Assembly: GCA_030670715.1 (NCBI GenBank) | Contig: DAOVBC010000176.1 | Coordinates: 1-5,578 of the forward strand | DNA length: 5,578 nt | Source: Deltaproteobacteria bacterium | GTDB lineage: Bacteria > Desulfobacterota > Desulfobacteria > Desulfobacterales > SG8-13 | Direction: 5' to 3' | In this document: in pieces, positions 4,969-5,578 of the stretch | Position numbering within the stretch: the first letter of the stretch is position 1 | Layout of the letters: the number at the start of each line of letters is the position of its first letter | The notes under the pieces: generated by a model | Told to the model about the DNA's origin: nothing | The model's input: the letters and a program-made list of their open reading frames with translations, nothing else | Database searches by the model: none | Program-made: the position numbers and the translations under genes

Positions 4969-5578
4969 TCGTTACGTTGATTCAAACCGAGCTGGTCTGG
5001 GAGGACATAAACGCTAATCTGGAGCGGTTCGAAAAACTCATAGATGTTATCGACGATCAGACGCATCTCATTGTCCTGCCCGAGATGTTCAGTACCGGCT
5101 TCAGCATGAATGCCGAAAATCTTGCTGAAAGCATGCAGGGCAGTGCCGTCCGCTGGCTCCGTAAAAAAGCCCGCGAGAAGAAGGCTGATATCGCCGGCAG
5201 TGTCATCATTGCCGAAGATAACAATTTCTATAATCGTTTGTGCTGGGTCAGACCGGACGGGGAGTTGATGACCTATGATAAAAGGCATCTATTTAGATAC
5301 GCCGGTGAAGAAAAGGTTTACACGGCCGGTGAAAGAAATATTCTGGTGGAGCTGAACGGCTGGAAAATTCGGCCGTTTGTCTGTTATGATTTACGGTTTC
5401 CTGCCTGGACGAGAAATTCCGGCAACCGGTACGATCTGGCCCTGTTTATCGCCAACTGGCCGGCAAAAAGAGCGGCCCACTGGAAAATATTGCTCCAGGC
5501 GCGGGCGATTGAAAATCAGGCCTATGTCATCGGCCTCAACCGAATCGGCACCGACGGCAACGGCCTTTATCACAGCGG
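4956..5578 (+). CDS. Omega-amidase / nitrilase-superfamily carbon-nitrogen hydrolase (YafV-like), 3' end outside the window
   Basis: The reading frame is open from ATG 4956 to the window edge: 207 complete codons, with an eighth-in-line glycine codon cut after two bases. Family members are about 255-260 residues, so roughly the last 50 are missing through the window boundary, not through damage. The nitrilase catalytic triad is visible: E43 in L-I-V-L-P-E-M-F, K109 in T-Y-D-K-R-H-L-F, and C143 in F-V-C-Y-D-L-R-F-P. The signatures P-E-M-F-S-T-G-F, K-R-H-L-F and C-Y-D-L-R-F-P-x-W, together with A-R-A-I-E-N-Q-A-Y at 182-190, are those of YafV/Nit2-type omega-amidases rather than nitrilases or N-carbamoylases. 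These enzymes hydrolyse alpha-ketoglutaramate to 2-oxoglutarate and ammonia in the cytoplasm. The 13-bp overlap with an aminotransferase that could produce this substrate strongly supports the assignment. The start has GGAG at ideal spacing. Confidence 0.88.
   Translation, partial: MQDLIVTLIQTELVWEDINANLERFEKLIDVIDDQTHLIVLPEMFSTGFSMNAENLAESMQGSAVRWLRKKAREKKADIAGSVIIAEDNNFYNRLCWVRPDGELMTYDKRHLFRYAGEEKVYTAGERNILVELNGWKIRPFVCYDLRFPAWTRNSGNRYDLALFIANWPAKRAAHWKILLQARAIENQAYVIGLNRIGTDGNGLYHS

Noticed and set aside
4965..5288. 107-codon minus-strand frame opposite the omega-amidase gene
   Set aside because: It is the antisense shadow of the catalytic Glu and Lys regions of the amidase and shows no ribosome site or recognisable motif.

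Overview
The window looks like ordinary chromosomal DNA from a Gram-negative bacterium of medium G+C content (about half, judged by eye). Genes are tightly packed and mostly preceded by Shine-Dalgarno sites. A periplasmic-type D-Ala-D-Ala carboxypeptidase with a signal peptide fits a Gram-negative envelope. The style of the genes, and a long palindromic intergenic repeat, suggest a deltaproteobacterium (Desulfobacterota), but this is only an impression; nothing in the window proves the taxon.

Layout. (1) Positions 40-2098, plus strand: a two-gene unit, a TIM-barrel sugar phosphate isomerase/epimerase-like protein followed 16 bp later by a compact S13-family (PBP4/DacB-type) carboxypeptidase. 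(2) Positions 2099-2428 carry no gene. They hold a 216-bp element (2101-2316) with perfect 15-bp terminal inverted repeats, a perfect inner 19-bp inverted repeat and two apical hairpins. One hairpin runs into nine T residues and forms an intrinsic terminator for the upstream unit. A promoter for the next gene follows. (3) Positions 2429-3289, plus strand: a membrane-anchored alpha/beta hydrolase with a complete catalytic triad. (4) Positions 3240-3698, minus strand: a Nudix hydrolase whose 3' end overlaps the hydrolase gene tail to tail by 50 bp. (5) Positions 3699-3825: a divergent promoter region with a good sigma70-type promoter for the plus strand and a weaker candidate for the Nudix gene. 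(6) Positions 3826 to the end, plus strand: a class I/II aminotransferase of the methionine/glutamine aminotransferase type. It overlaps by 13 bp an omega-amidase-type nitrilase-superfamily gene that runs off the window.

How the genes may work together. The clearest functional unit is the last pair. In known systems a glutamine-dependent aminotransferase amidates-deaminates 2-keto acids such as the methionine precursor 2-keto-4-methylthiobutyrate. The omega-amidase then destroys the by-product alpha-ketoglutaramate, which makes the transamination irreversible. The first pair (isomerase-like enzyme and cell-wall carboxypeptidase) shares a transcript but no obvious pathway. The alpha/beta hydrolase and the Nudix protein are stand-alone housekeeping-type enzymes of unknown substrate.

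The most unusual structure is the palindromic element just behind the carboxypeptidase stop codon. It looks like a MITE-like or structured repeat that has taken over transcription termination. No defence system, CRISPR array, tRNA, rRNA or transposase gene was seen.
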